Assembly (NCBI GenBank): GCA_027311945.1
Contig: DAICXZ010000030.1
Span: 372,001-436,000 of the forward strand
DNA from: Erythrobacter sp.
GTDB taxonomy: Bacteria > Pseudomonadota > Alphaproteobacteria > Sphingomonadales > Sphingomonadaceae
Direction of reading: 5' to 3'
DNA: 64,000 bases
Both the position numbers and the translations under genes were made by a program. Numbering within the stretch: position 1 is the stretch's first letter; each line of letters begins with the position of its first letter. The notes beneath the pieces were generated by a model. It saw only the letters and a program-made list of their open reading frames with translations, did no database searches and was not told the origin of the DNA. Of the stretch, positions 34,911 to 43,993 are shown piece after piece.

Positions 34911-35162
34911 ATGAGCCATACCCCACACCAACTCGCTGCCGAATTTCCCGAAGACAGCGGGCTGCTGCACCAGCTCAAGCTGACCGACGCGCACTTTGCC
35001 CGGCTGGCCGATAATCATCACGAGCTGAACCGCGAGATTCACCGGATCGAGAGCGAGGTCGAGGCCGCATCGGACGAGCGCTTCGAAGCGCTCAAGAAGC
35101 AGCGGCTTGGTCTGCTGGACGAACTGGCGGCGATTGTCGCGAAGGCCCGCGAGGCCGCCTGA
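34911..35162 (+). CDS. DUF465/YdcH family small protein
   Basis: An 83-residue helical protein with heptad-like repeats (H-F-A-R-L-A-D-N-H-H-E-L-N-R-E-I-H-R-I-E) typical of the YdcH/DUF465 family, whose role is unknown. The ATG at 34911 has AGGAG 9 bases upstream; the ATG at 34902 directly follows that site and is too close to be used. It is convergent with the sulfotransferase gene. Confidence 0.85.
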   Translation: MSHTPHQLAAEFPEDSGLLHQLKLTDAHFARLADNHHELNREIHRIESEVEAASDERFEALKKQRLGLLDELAAIVAKAREAA

Positions 35163-35166
35163 GCGA

Positions 35167-36393
35167 TCAGGCCGGGGCGCGTGCCGGCTGATAAGCGGCG
35201 CGGTGTCCGTGGTGCGGGCTGGTCTTGGCTCGCCCCTGCTCGGCCCGCATCGCCGCCACGGCCGCGTCGGTCAGCGACAGCCCCAAGGCGCGATAGACGC
35301 GGGCGATCTCGCCTTCCCAGTCGATGCCGAGCGCGTCAAACTCCACTTCGGCGACCGGGCCTGTGAAGTCGGTCAGCGCTGCCACCATGCGTTCCTCACG
35401 CAAAGCCAGCTTGCGCCGCCATTCGGCCTCGATGTCGGCAAGGTCGGCCCGATCGGACTGGTAGGCCATCTGCCCCGCCACCACGGACAACGTGCTCGCC
35501 AGCACCTGTTCGCCGCAGCGCCGGGTGACGACCACGCGCGCCTCGGGAAACTGCGCCAGCAGCGCGGCAAGATCTTCGGCATATTGCGGGCACTTGAGCA
35601 CACGCGGGCGCGCGGAGTTGCCCATCTGCGCGGCGTCCGAGCGGAGCACGCGGGCAAACTCACGATAGACCGGCGCGGGATCGCGCGCCTCGCTGAAGGC
35701 GACGAAGGAGGGCAGGCGATACTGTGCCTCCAGCGCCGCGGGCGACAGCGCGTAGGACAGCCAGGGCAATTCCTCATCGACCATCGTGGCGCCAAACGGA
35801 TGCTGCACGTCGATCCAGGGGTTGATCTGGCGGGCCACCGCAATGCCGATCCGCGTCTTCACCGGGCGCAGTTCAGGCTGTTCGCGAACCGGGTTCATGC
35901 CGCAGTAGAACGGCGTTCCGGCGTGGGCAGGATCGGCGGCGAGGAGCCGGTGCATCCGCGTGGTTCCTGCGCGCATCTGGCCCACCACGATGATCGGCGG
36001 GGCGATTTCGGTCTGCTCAATGCCCGGATTGCTTCGCCACAGGGCGCCAAGCCGATGCCGCATCCGGATCGCCGCAGTGATCTGGCCATAGGCCATGGTG
36101 TGCCCCAGCGCGTTAAGCTGCGCCTCGTCACGCAAGGATTGGCACAGATGTTCAAGCCGGAGCCGGAAATCGGCCACATCCTCGGCGCTGCGGCCATAGT
36201 GCTCGTCCGCCGGGTCGGCGCCATTGGCACCGATCGTCCACAGTGCCTCAGGCTCAAGCGCCGGGCGCGGGTGCAGCCCATTGCGCCAGATCGCGCCGAT
36301 GGCGCGCTCTGCCAGCCGCGAGGCACGCGAGCGGGCGAGCAGGTGCGGGCGGGGCGGGGGCGAACTGGCCAAAAAGTCAGAACCGCCCGACAT
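35167..36393 (-). CDS. Sulfotransferase family protein
   Basis: A 408-residue protein of the bacterial sulfotransferase superfamily. The 5'-phosphosulfate-binding loop reads G-Q-M-R-A-G-T-T-R-M-H-R-L-L, and a later Arg/Ser-containing segment (V-V-V-T-R-R) is in place for the 3'-phosphate. It would move a sulfo group from PAPS to an unknown acceptor. Its start overlaps the end of purN by 17 bases on the same strand, so it is read through from the purM-purN operon, an odd place for such an enzyme. Confidence 0.82.
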   Translation of the reverse strand: MSGGSDFLASSPPPRPHLLARSRASRLAERAIGAIWRNGLHPRPALEPEALWTIGANGADPADEHYGRSAEDVADFRLRLEHLCQSLRDEAQLNALGHTMAYGQITAAIRMRHRLGALWRSNPGIEQTEIAPPIIVVGQMRAGTTRMHRLLAADPAHAGTPFYCGMNPVREQPELRPVKTRIGIAVARQINPWIDVQHPFGATMVDEELPWLSYALSPAALEAQYRLPSFVAFSEARDPAPVYREFARVLRSDAAQMGNSARPRVLKCPQYAEDLAALLAQFPEARVVVTRRCGEQVLASTLSVVAGQMAYQSDRADLADIEAEWRRKLALREERMVAALTDFTGPVAEVEFDALGIDWEGEIARVYRALGLSLTDAAVAAMRAEQGRAKTSPHHGHRAAYQPARAPA

Positions 36394-36964
36394 AGTCGGC
36401 GAACATGCGCGGGTAGAGCTGGTATTCGGCGAGGATCACGCGGCGTCCGAGGCTCTCGGGCGTATCTTCGGGCAGGATGGCCACCGGCATCTGGCCAAGC
36501 AGCGGCCCGCCGTCGAGCTCGGGCGTCACCACGTGCACCGAGCAGCCGCCGAATGCGTCACCCGCAGCAATGGCGCGGGCATGGGTGTCGAGCCCCTTGT
36601 ACTTCGGCAGCAGCGAGGGGTGGGTGTTGACCATGCGGCCCTCCCACCCGGCGACGAAATCTTCGGTCAGCACGCGCATATAGCCGCACAGCGCCAGATA
36701 TTCGGCGCCCGATTCGCGCAGCGCGGCGTCCATCGCCTGCTCATGCGTGTGCCGATCCATCCCGCGATGGTCGAGCGCGAAGGTGGGCAGGCCCTCGGCG
36801 GCGGCGATCTTCAGGCCCGGCGCATCGGGCACGTTGCTCGCCACGAGCACGATCTCGTAAGGGCAGCCGGGCAGCTTCGAGGCATAGTGCAGCGCCGACA
36901 TGGTCGTGCCGTTGCCTGACAGCAGCGCGGCGACCTTGACCTTGGGCCGACTGGCCTCAGGCAT
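36377..36964 (-). CDS. purN: Phosphoribosylglycinamide formyltransferase
   Basis: A 195-residue PurN, which adds a formyl group from 10-formyl-tetrahydrofolate in purine synthesis. L-L-S-G-N-G-T-T-M is the start of the fold, and the catalytic region shows [12 protein letters not shown] and the H-x-V-x-x-x-L-D-G-G-P segment. The start lies inside the last bases of purM (overlap of 8 bases). The sulfotransferase follows with overlap. Confidence 0.93.
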   Translation of the reverse strand: MPEASRPKVKVAALLSGNGTTMSALHYASKLPGCPYEIVLVASNVPDAPGLKIAAAEGLPTFALDHRGMDRHTHEQAMDAALRESGAEYLALCGYMRVLTEDFVAGWEGRMVNTHPSLLPKYKGLDTHARAIAAGDAFGGCSVHVVTPELDGGPLLGQMPVAILPEDTPESLGRRVILAEYQLYPRMFADYVGRF

Positions 36965-38054
36965 CGTGGCCCGCGTCCCATGCGGCATCAGCGCCCCAGG
37001 TGCCCGCCGATCCGTGCACGGTGCAGCCGCGCTGGCCTGCCTCGATCACGCCTATTTCGAGCACTTCCTCGCCAGCCTCGGCGAGCGCGGCCTTCGCGGC
37101 ATCGAGCTTCGCCGGGTCGACCGCCAGCACCATGCCGGTGCCGCAGTTGAAGGTGCGCGCCATTTCGCCCGATGCGATGTTGCCCTCGGTCTGGAGGAAG
37201 GCCATCAGCGCGGGCTGCTGCCAGGCATCGGCATTGACCACGGCGCGCGCGCCTTCGGGCAGCACGCGTGGGATGTTTTCGAGCAGACCGCCGCCGGTGA
37301 TGTGCGCGAGCGCATCGATCAGACCGGCGCGCACGGCGGGCAGCAGTGCCTTCACATAAATGCGGGTCGGCTCCATCAAGGCGTCGATCAGCGGTCGCGA
37401 GGCATCGAACGGGGCAGGGGCGTCAAGCTGCCAGCCCTTGTCCGCCGCCAACCGCCGGACCAGCGAATAGCCGTTCGAGTGGACGCCCGAACTCTTCAGC
37501 GCCAGCAGCACGTGGCCAGGCGCGACCTTGTCGCCGGTCAGCTGCTCGCCGCGCTCGACCGCGCCGACGCAGAAGCCCGCGAGGTCATAATCACCTTCGC
37601 TGTACATGCCCGGCATTTCCGCCGTCTCGCCGCCGATCAGCGCGCAGCCTGCCTGCACGCAGCCCTCGGCGATCCCGGCAATCACGCGCTCGGCTACGCC
37701 GTTCTCCAGCTTGCCGGTGGCGAAGTAGTCGAGGAAGAACAGCGGCTCGGCACCTTGCACGATCAGGTCGTTCACGCACATGGCGACAAGGTCGATCCCG
37801 ACCGTGTCGTGCTGTCCGCTGTCGATGGCGAGCTTGAGCTTGGTGCCCACGCCGTCATTCGCAGCGACCAGCAGCGGGTCGGTATATCCGGCCGCGCGGG
37901 GGTCGAAGAAACCGCCGAAGCCGCCGATCTCGCCGTCGGCTCCGGGGCGGCGCGTGGCCTTGACCAAGGGCCCGATGGCCTTGACGAGGGCATTGCCCGC
38001 AGCGATGGAAACACCCGCCTGGGCGTAGGTGTAAGAAGGCTTTTCTGAACTCAT
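36957..38054 (-). CDS. purM: Phosphoribosylformylglycinamidine cyclo-ligase
   Basis: A 365-residue PurM (AIR synthetase) of purine synthesis. It contains [14 protein letters not shown], the ATP-binding G-G-E-T-A-E-M-P-G and the H-I-T-G-G-G segment. The ATG at 38054 is used; longer in-frame sequence upstream has no support. It is coupled to purN and divergent from the 431-residue membrane-anchored protein. Confidence 0.95.
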   Translation of the reverse strand: MSSEKPSYTYAQAGVSIAAGNALVKAIGPLVKATRRPGADGEIGGFGGFFDPRAAGYTDPLLVAANDGVGTKLKLAIDSGQHDTVGIDLVAMCVNDLIVQGAEPLFFLDYFATGKLENGVAERVIAGIAEGCVQAGCALIGGETAEMPGMYSEGDYDLAGFCVGAVERGEQLTGDKVAPGHVLLALKSSGVHSNGYSLVRRLAADKGWQLDAPAPFDASRPLIDALMEPTRIYVKALLPAVRAGLIDALAHITGGGLLENIPRVLPEGARAVVNADAWQQPALMAFLQTEGNIASGEMARTFNCGTGMVLAVDPAKLDAAKAALAEAGEEVLEIGVIEAGQRGCTVHGSAGTWGADAAWDAGHDA

Positions 38055-38125
38055 GGGTTCGACGCCATAAGCTTTCGCGCTTGGATTTCCACTCACCTTT
38101 GGGCAAAAGGCCCACGATTTCCCCG

Positions 38126-39421
38126 ATGACCACACGCACTCTCCTCCCCGCCAGCCTTGCGCAGCGCCCCCACAAGCGGCTCGTAATCGGCCTTGTTGCA
38201 GCCTTCGCCGTGGCGCTGGCGGCCGCGCTGATGGCGCAGGTTTCGGGCGATCGCGGCATTCCGCCGGTCGCCAGTTCCACCGATATCGAGGTGCGCGGGA
38301 TCGAGGTGAATGTCGGCGGCGACAATCCCGAAGATGCCCGCTCCAATGGCTGGCTCGAGGCGACACGCAAGGCGTGGGAAAAGATCAACGGGCCCGAGCT
38401 GCCCGATGCGCGACTCGAGTCGCTGGTCTCGGCCATCGTGGTCGAGGAAGAGGATATTGGCCCGCGGCGCTATATCGCGCGGCTGGGCGTGATCTTCGAC
38501 CGGCAGCGTGCGGGGCCGCTGCTCGGCGGCGGCGGCGACCGGGCGCGTTCGGCGCCGATGCTGCTGATGCCGGTGATGATGAGCGGCGGCACGGCAACCA
38601 CCTTCGAAATGCGCAACCAGTGGCAGCGCGCCTGGGCCGAGTATCAGTTCGGATCGAGCGCGATCGACTATGTGCGGCCTGTAGGCTCGGGCTCCGATTC
38701 GCTGCTTTTGACCTATGGCCAGACCGGGCGGCGCAGCCGTGCCTGGTGGAACAACCTGCTCGACCAGTTCGGTGCGGCCGACGTGCTGGTTCCGATAGCC
38801 AAGCTGCGCCACGAATGGCCCGGCGGCCCGGTCGTCGGCACCTTCACCGCCCGCTATGGCCCGGACGACCGCTATCTTGGCGAGTTCACCATGCGCGCCG
38901 AGAACGACGAGCAACTGCCGCGCATGTTGGTGCGCGCCGTCGAGCAGTTCAACACGATCTACACCCGCGCACTGGCGGCGGGCGCCCTGCGACCCGATCC
39001 CACGCTTGAGCTGGATGGCTTCGAGATGACGCCCGAGATACGCGCTCTGCTTGAAGAGGCGCGGGCCGCGCAGGCGGCCGAAGCGGCGGCTGAGGCAGCG
39101 GCGGCGGCACGAGCCTTGGCTGAAGGTGCTGCGGCGGCGGTCGATGCTCCCGTGACTCAGCCCGGTCAGCCATCGGCTTCTACGCCGACGAGCTACACCG
39201 TGCAGATCGCCACGCCCGATGCCTCTTCCTTTGACGCGGCGCTTGGTGCGGTGCGCGGCACTCCGGGTGTCAGCGCCTCGGCGGTTACCAGCACGGCCAT
39301 CGGTGGCACCTCGGTGCTGCGCGTGACCTTTGCGGGCAGCCTGTCGGACTTCGCCGCGGCGCTCAGGGCACGCGGCTGGCAGGTGACCGAGGGCACGGGC
39401 GCGCTGTCGATCACGCGCTAG
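38126..39421 (+). CDS. Membrane-anchored protein of unknown function upstream of hdaA
   Basis: A 431-residue protein with an N-terminal membrane helix at about 18-38 and a large exported part. The middle contains W-Q-R-A-W-A-E-Y-Q and repeated aromatic positions; from about 310-345 there is an Ala-rich, charged linker, and the last 80 residues form an alpha/beta domain resembling a heavy-metal-associated or SPOR-like fold (Y-T-V-Q-I-A-T-P). I believe relatives sit beside hdaA in other sphingomonads, but the function is unknown. hdaA starts 18 bases downstream. Confidence 0.75.
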   Translation: MTTRTLLPASLAQRPHKRLVIGLVAAFAVALAAALMAQVSGDRGIPPVASSTDIEVRGIEVNVGGDNPEDARSNGWLEATRKAWEKINGPELPDARLESLVSAIVVEEEDIGPRRYIARLGVIFDRQRAGPLLGGGGDRARSAPMLLMPVMMSGGTATTFEMRNQWQRAWAEYQFGSSAIDYVRPVGSGSDSLLLTYGQTGRRSRAWWNNLLDQFGAADVLVPIAKLRHEWPGGPVVGTFTARYGPDDRYLGEFTMRAENDEQLPRMLVRAVEQFNTIYTRALAAGALRPDPTLELDGFEMTPEIRALLEEARAAQAAEAAAEAAAAARALAEGAAAAVDAPVTQPGQPSASTPTSYTVQIATPDASSFDAALGAVRGTPGVSASAVTSTAIGGTSVLRVTFAGSLSDFAAALRARGWQVTEGTGALSITR

Positions 39422-39439
39422 CTGTGAGGCAGCCCGGCC

Positions 39440-40048
39440 ATGGAGCAGATCGCCCTTCCACTCAGCCCCCGCTCCAGCGGGCCTGCCTCCATTGTGATCG
39501 GCAATGCCAATGCGCGCGTGGCCGAGGCGCTGTCTGCGCCCGGCTCGTGGCCGTTTCGCACCGCCGTGCTCAGCGGCCCGCCGCGTTCGGGCAAGAGCCT
39601 GCTTGCGCGCTGGTTTGCCGATAGCGGGCAGGGCGAGGCAATCGACGATGCGCAGAGCCTGCCTGAAGACACCATCTTCCACCGCTGGAACCGGGCGCAG
39701 GAGGCGGGCACGCCGCTGCTGATCGTGGGCGGCACCCCGCCGTGGGAAATCGCCTTGCCCGACCTGCGCTCGCGGCTCGGCGCGGCCTTGCAGATCGAGA
39801 TCGGTCAGCCCGACGACGCCATGGCCGCCGACCTCATCCATTCGCTGGCGCAGGAGCGGGGGCTGGCGCTGGGACCGGGGGCGGCGGACTATCTGGTGCC
39901 GCGAGCGGGCCGCTCGTGGGCCGAGCTTGAGAGGCTGGTGCTGACAATCGACCGCTTGTCTCTTGAGCGAAAGACCCCACCTACCCTCGGAATCTGGCGT
40001 GCCGCGCTGGAGGAAGTAAACGGTCCGCAGGAACCGCGCATGCTATGA
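39440..40048 (+). CDS. hdaA: DnaA regulatory inactivator HdaA
   Basis: A 202-residue DnaA-like AAA+ protein that, bound to the sliding clamp, turns off DnaA after replication begins. The clamp-binding motif Q-I-A-L-P-L is at residues 3-8. Walker A reads G-P-P-R-S-G-K-S, the Walker B region is A-I-D-D-A-Q, and the sensor and arginine-finger parts appear as L-L-I-V-G-G and L-R-S-R-L. The DnaA DNA-binding domain is missing, as expected for Hda proteins. Confidence 0.9.
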   Translation: MEQIALPLSPRSSGPASIVIGNANARVAEALSAPGSWPFRTAVLSGPPRSGKSLLARWFADSGQGEAIDDAQSLPEDTIFHRWNRAQEAGTPLLIVGGTPPWEIALPDLRSRLGAALQIEIGQPDDAMAADLIHSLAQERGLALGPGAADYLVPRAGRSWAELERLVLTIDRLSLERKTPPTLGIWRAALEEVNGPQEPRML

Positions 40049-40088
40049 CCTTGCCCGAAACGGGTTTTGGTGAGAAACTGGGTTGATT

Positions 40089-40787
40089 ATGTTTGACCGT
40101 TTGATTTCCTATCTGGACTCGGTCCGCGCGCGTGACCCGGCGCCGCGTTCGCGTTGGGAAATCCTGCTCTATCCGGGCTTCTGGGCGCTGGCGATGCACC
40201 GCGTGGCGCACTGGCTGTTCGAGGCGGAGATGTTCTTCCTCGCGCGGTTGGTGAACCACACCGCGCGCTGGATGACCGCGATCGACATCCACCCCGGCGC
40301 CACCATCGGCAAGCACTTCTTCATCGACCACGGCTTCACCGTGATCGGCGAGACAGCCGTGATTGGCGACAATGTCACGATCTACCAGTGCGTGACGCTG
40401 GGCGGCACCAACCCCACCAACGGCAAGGGCGGCAAGCGCCACCCGACGCTGTGCGACAATGTCATCATCGGCGCAGGTGCGCAGATCATCGGGCCGATCA
40501 CGGTGGGTGAACGGGCGCGCGTGGGGGCCAATGCCGTGGTGACCGACGACGTGCCCGAAGGCGCGACGATGATCGGGCTCAAGGCTCGATCGACGCTGGT
40601 TCCGGCGGAAACCTGGCTGCGCGAATTCATCCCCTATGGCACCCCTTGCGAGGAGCCGTGCGAGCCCGCCCCGAGCGAGCGCGTGAAAGAACTTGAGGCG
40701 GAGGTCGCTGAGCTGCGCCAGCTGGTCGAGGCGCTGGCAGCCGAGCGGGAGCCTCAGGCCGCGCGCAAGAGCGGCACCGATAGCTGA
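40089..40787 (+). CDS. cysE: Serine O-acetyltransferase
   Basis: A 232-residue CysE, which makes O-acetylserine for cysteine synthesis. It is the shorter form (like EpsC), with the left-handed beta-helix G-A-T-I-G, G-D-N-V-T-I-Y-Q and H-P-T-L-C-D-N-V-x-I-G-A-G-A-Q-I-I-G. A charged coiled-coil tail (about 195-222) follows the catalytic part. The ATG at 40089 is used; the in-frame TTG at 40083 is unlikely. Its stop overlaps the DUF2794 start as TGATG. Confidence 0.93.
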   Translation: MFDRLISYLDSVRARDPAPRSRWEILLYPGFWALAMHRVAHWLFEAEMFFLARLVNHTARWMTAIDIHPGATIGKHFFIDHGFTVIGETAVIGDNVTIYQCVTLGGTNPTNGKGGKRHPTLCDNVIIGAGAQIIGPITVGERARVGANAVVTDDVPEGATMIGLKARSTLVPAETWLREFIPYGTPCEEPCEPAPSERVKELEAEVAELRQLVEALAAEREPQAARKSGTDS

Positions 40788-41146
40788 TGCAGCCCGGCGC
40801 TGGCGGCTCCACCATTGTCCCCTTTCCCGGCGGGCGCGTACCGCAGCAGGTTGGATTCGACCGGATCGAGCTTACCCGCATTCTCGATCTTTATGGCCGG
40901 ATGGTCGCGGCAGGCGAATGGCGCGACTATGCGATGGATTTCTCCAAAGACTGCGCCAGCTTCGCCGCCTTCCGCCGCACGGCCGATGTCCCGCAGATGC
41001 GGATCGAGAAGCGCCCCGCGCTGCGCCAGCGGCAGGGTATGTGGGCGCTGTTCGGCGAGCACGGTCAGGTGCTCAAGCGCGGGCACGAGCTGGCCGGTGT
41101 GCTCGCTCCGCTTGAGCGGCGGTTGGTTAAGGCGGTTGAGGACTAG
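40787..41146 (+). CDS. DUF2794 protein
   Basis: A 119-residue protein of the alphaproteobacterial DUF2794 family: F-D-R-x-E-L-x-x-I-L-x-x-Y-G-x-M-V-x-x-G-E-W and R-I-E-K-R-P-x-L-R-x-R-Q-G near the end are its hallmarks. Function unknown. It is coupled to cysE by TGATG. Its stop and that of the convergent phosphatase gene share the bases CTAG. Confidence 0.88.
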   Translation: MQPGAGGSTIVPFPGGRVPQQVGFDRIELTRILDLYGRMVAAGEWRDYAMDFSKDCASFAAFRRTADVPQMRIEKRPALRQRQGMWALFGEHGQVLKRGHELAGVLAPLERRLVKAVED

Positions 41147-41817
41147 GCCAGTGTCGCGAGCGCCGGGATCAGATCGCCGAAATGGTCGATCAGTACGTCA
41201 CCACCAAGCTCGCCGACCGGCACATCGTGATAGCCGAAGCTCAATGTCACTACGGGCACCTCAGCATTGCGTGCGGCGCGCACGTCATAAGTCGAATCGC
41301 CCACCATTGCTGCGCGATTGCCGCCGCAGTCCTTGATTGCCGCCAGCAGCATGTCCGGCTCGGGCTTGCTGCGGCCTAGGCCGCAGGTGTCGCCGCCGTA
41401 GATCGCGGTGAAATGCTGCGTCATGCCGAGCGCCTCTATCAGCTGGCGCGCGGGCTTTTCCAGCTTATTGGTGCAGACTGCCAGCTTGCAGCCCTTCGCG
41501 GCCAACTCTTCGAGCGCGGCGATCACCCCCTCGAACGGCACCGTGTTGTCGGCAATATGCGCCCAGTAATGCTTGAGCAGCACGTCGGTCAGCTCGGCCA
41601 TGCGGTCTTCGCTCGGCTGCTCGCCCTTGGCTTCGAGCGCGCGCCGCAGCATCAGTGCGGCACCGCCGCCGATATAATTGCGAACCTGGCTATCGGCGAT
41701 GGGCTCGTGCCCGGCGAACTCCAGCGCGTGGTTGACTGCCGGGGCGAGGTCGCGGTTGGAATCCACCAGGGTGCCGTCGAGGTCGAACAGGATCGTATCG
41801 AAAGGAAAATCACTCAT
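41143..41817 (-). CDS. HAD-superfamily phosphatase, phosphoglycolate phosphatase-like
   Basis: A 224-residue HAD hydrolase. Motif I is F-D-L-D-G-T-L-V-D-S, motif II has C-T-N-K, and motifs III-IV are K-P-E-P and V-G-D-S-x-Y-D. A helical cap precedes the core. This layout matches Gph, which clears 2-phosphoglycolate formed by DNA repair or by photorespiration. The ATG at 41817 is preferred over the one at 41868. It is divergent from glmU. Confidence 0.88.
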   Translation of the reverse strand: MSDFPFDTILFDLDGTLVDSNRDLAPAVNHALEFAGHEPIADSQVRNYIGGGAALMLRRALEAKGEQPSEDRMAELTDVLLKHYWAHIADNTVPFEGVIAALEELAAKGCKLAVCTNKLEKPARQLIEALGMTQHFTAIYGGDTCGLGRSKPEPDMLLAAIKDCGGNRAAMVGDSTYDVRAARNAEVPVVTLSFGYHDVPVGELGGDVLIDHFGDLIPALATLA

Positions 41818-41891
41818 GGGCAGGCCATGTGGTGAAGTCCGGTGGAAACCGCAATGGTTTGGTGGCATGGCCGCCTCAAGGAGAAAGCTGC

Positions 41892-43250
41892 ATGACGTCG
41901 ATCGCCGCCATTGTTCTCGCTGCCGGAAAGGGCACGCGCATGAAAAGCGCGCGCCACAAGGTGCTGCACGAGATTGCCGGACGTTCGATGATCGATCACC
42001 TGCTGGCCAGCGTCGAGGCGCTGGGGCCGGAACGGCTGGTGACCGTAGTCGGCGAAGCTCGCGAACAGGTGCAGCAGAAGCTGGGTGAGCGCTCAGCCTT
42101 CGCGGTGCAGGAGCCGCAGCTCGGCACCGGCCATGCAGTGCAGCAGGCGCGAGAAGCGCTGGCCGGGTTCGAGGGCATCGTGCTGGTGCTCTATGGCGAT
42201 GTGCCCTTCGTGCGCACCGCCACCATGCAGGCGATGATTACGCGGCTAGAGGCCAAGGATGCGCCCGCCGCAGTCGTGCTCGGGTTCCAACCTGACGATG
42301 CGCTGCGCTATGGCCGGGTGATCGCCGATGAGGCTGGCGCGATTTCCAAGATGGTCGAATACAAGGATGCCACCGAGGACGAGCGCGCCTGCACCCTGTG
42401 CAACTCCGGCCTGCTCGCAGCCCGCGCCGACGAGCTGTTCGCGCTGCTGGCGCGGGTCGGCAACGACAACGCGCAGGCTGAGTTTTACCTGCCCGATATC
42501 GTCAACATCGCGATTGCTGACGGTCGCACTTGTGCCGTGGTCACCACCGAGACACCCGACGAGGTCGCCGGGATCAACAGCCGCGCCGAACTCGCCGCCG
42601 CCGAAGCGCAGTGGCAGCAATTGAAGCGTGAGGAGGTCATGGCCGAAGGCGTCACCCTGCGCGCGCCCGAAACGGTGTTCTTCAGCTGGGACACCGAGAT
42701 CGCGGCGGATGTGGTGGTGGAGCAGAACGTGGTCTTCGGTCCCGGCGTGAAAGTGGCAAGCGGCGCGCGTATCCGCGCCTTTTCGCACCTTGAGGGCGCT
42801 AGCGTTGGCGAGGGTGTCGAGGTCGGCCCCTATGCCCGGCTGCGGGCCGGTGCGAAGCTGGAAGCGGGCAGCAAGGTCGGCAATTTCGTCGAGATCAAGA
42901 ACGCCACGCTCGGGGCGGGGGCCAAGGCCAACCATCTCACCTATCTGGGTGACGCAACGGTGGGCGAGGGCGCGAATATCGGCGCGGGCACGATCACCTG
43001 CAACTATGACGGCTATTTCAAGCACCAGACCACCATCGGCCCGCGCGCCTTTGTCGGCTCGAACTCGGCATTGATCGCGCCCGTTTCGATCGGCGCGGAT
43101 GCCATCGTCGCGGCGGGCAGCGCGGTGAGCCGCGATGTCGCCGACGGCGAGCTGCGCATGGTCCGGGCCGAACAGCTGGTAAAGCCGGGCTGGGCGGACC
43201 GTTTCCACGACGCGATGAAGAAGAAAAAGAAGGAAGTGTCGGGCAAGTAA
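41892..43250 (+). CDS. glmU: Bifunctional N-acetylglucosamine-1-phosphate uridyltransferase/acetyltransferase
   Basis: A 452-residue GlmU, which makes UDP-N-acetylglucosamine for peptidoglycan and lipopolysaccharide. The uridyltransferase domain starts L-A-A-G-K-G-T-R-M-K; the C-terminal acetyltransferase is a left-handed beta-helix of G-A-x-I-G type hexapeptides. The ATG at 41892 follows AAGGAGAAAG. One base separates its stop from the lipoprotein gene that follows. Confidence 0.96.
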   Translation: MTSIAAIVLAAGKGTRMKSARHKVLHEIAGRSMIDHLLASVEALGPERLVTVVGEAREQVQQKLGERSAFAVQEPQLGTGHAVQQAREALAGFEGIVLVLYGDVPFVRTATMQAMITRLEAKDAPAAVVLGFQPDDALRYGRVIADEAGAISKMVEYKDATEDERACTLCNSGLLAARADELFALLARVGNDNAQAEFYLPDIVNIAIADGRTCAVVTTETPDEVAGINSRAELAAAEAQWQQLKREEVMAEGVTLRAPETVFFSWDTEIAADVVVEQNVVFGPGVKVASGARIRAFSHLEGASVGEGVEVGPYARLRAGAKLEAGSKVGNFVEIKNATLGAGAKANHLTYLGDATVGEGANIGAGTITCNYDGYFKHQTTIGPRAFVGSNSALIAPVSIGADAIVAAGSAVSRDVADGELRMVRAEQLVKPGWADRFHDAMKKKKKEVSGK

Positions 43251-43251
43251 G

Positions 43252-43905
43252 ATGGCGAGATCGGCAGGTTCCACGCTTCGGATGATCTTCGTGAGCGGCC
43301 TCGGCACAGGTCTGATGGCCGCTTGTTCGAGCGAAGCGGAAGATCCATCGACCACCGCTTCCGAGATTCCGACCGCCAAGGTCGCGGTCCCGGCTGAGGA
43401 GGTCGCGGATGACGGCCGCGTTGCGCTCGCTGCCGATGTGGAAGCAGGGCAGCCGACCACGCTATGCAACGCCGAGGAAACGCCGATCTTCAGTTGCAAG
43501 GTGCGCAGGGGCAAGATCGCATCGGTATGCCTCGCCAAGGGTGCTGGCGGTGAATTTGCGCAGTATCGCTTCGGTTCAGCAGGTGCAGCTCCGGAAATGG
43601 TCGGGCCTTCTGCTTCCAGCGAGCAAATGGAGTGGGCGTCGGTGCCTTATTCGGGTGGTGGTGAAGCGCAGTTGAGCTTTGCTGCGGGCGACGTGCGATA
43701 CGTGGTCTACAGCAAGGTTGTCCGCACCAACTTCACGGCAGGTGAGCCCAACAATCCAGCCATGAGCGACGGGGTGGCGGTGCTTCGTTCGGGCAAGATT
43801 GCTGCGAATTTCGCCTGCGAAGCCGATCTGCAGCCGATTGATGTCACTGCGGCGCAAGCCCATCTTGCCAAGGCCGACGACCTGTTCACTTATGATATTG
43901 AATAG
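43252..43905 (+). CDS. Lipoprotein of unknown function with conserved Cys motif
   Basis: A 217-residue lipoprotein with lipobox M-A-A-C ending at Cys25. The mature part has L-C-N-A-E-E, F-S-C-K-V and A-S-V-C-L-A, then Q-Y-R-F-G. I recognise this spaced-Cys pattern from a widespread but uncharacterised bacterial family; the Cys residues could form disulfides in the periplasm. It lies between glmU and glmS, one base after glmU, so it is made with cell-wall precursor enzymes. Function unknown. Confidence 0.78.
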   Translation: MARSAGSTLRMIFVSGLGTGLMAACSSEAEDPSTTASEIPTAKVAVPAEEVADDGRVALAADVEAGQPTTLCNAEETPIFSCKVRRGKIASVCLAKGAGGEFAQYRFGSAGAAPEMVGPSASSEQMEWASVPYSGGGEAQLSFAAGDVRYVVYSKVVRTNFTAGEPNNPAMSDGVAVLRSGKIAANFACEADLQPIDVTAAQAHLAKADDLFTYDIE

Positions 43906-43920
43906 GCCCGGTTGCTCGGA

Positions 43921-43943
43921 AGCAAAGCCGAAACGGTTTTGCT
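43921..43943. other. Short inverted repeat between the lipoprotein gene and glmS
   Basis: AGCAAAGCCG and CGGTTTTGCT pair over 10 bp (one G-T pair) around a 3-base loop. There is no clear T-run after it, so it is at best a weak terminator or a stem in the glmS leader. Confidence 0.35.
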
Positions 43944-43993
43944 GCTAACCTTCCTGTAGTCTCCCAAAAAGTTCAAAGGTCTGGAGTTCTCGT

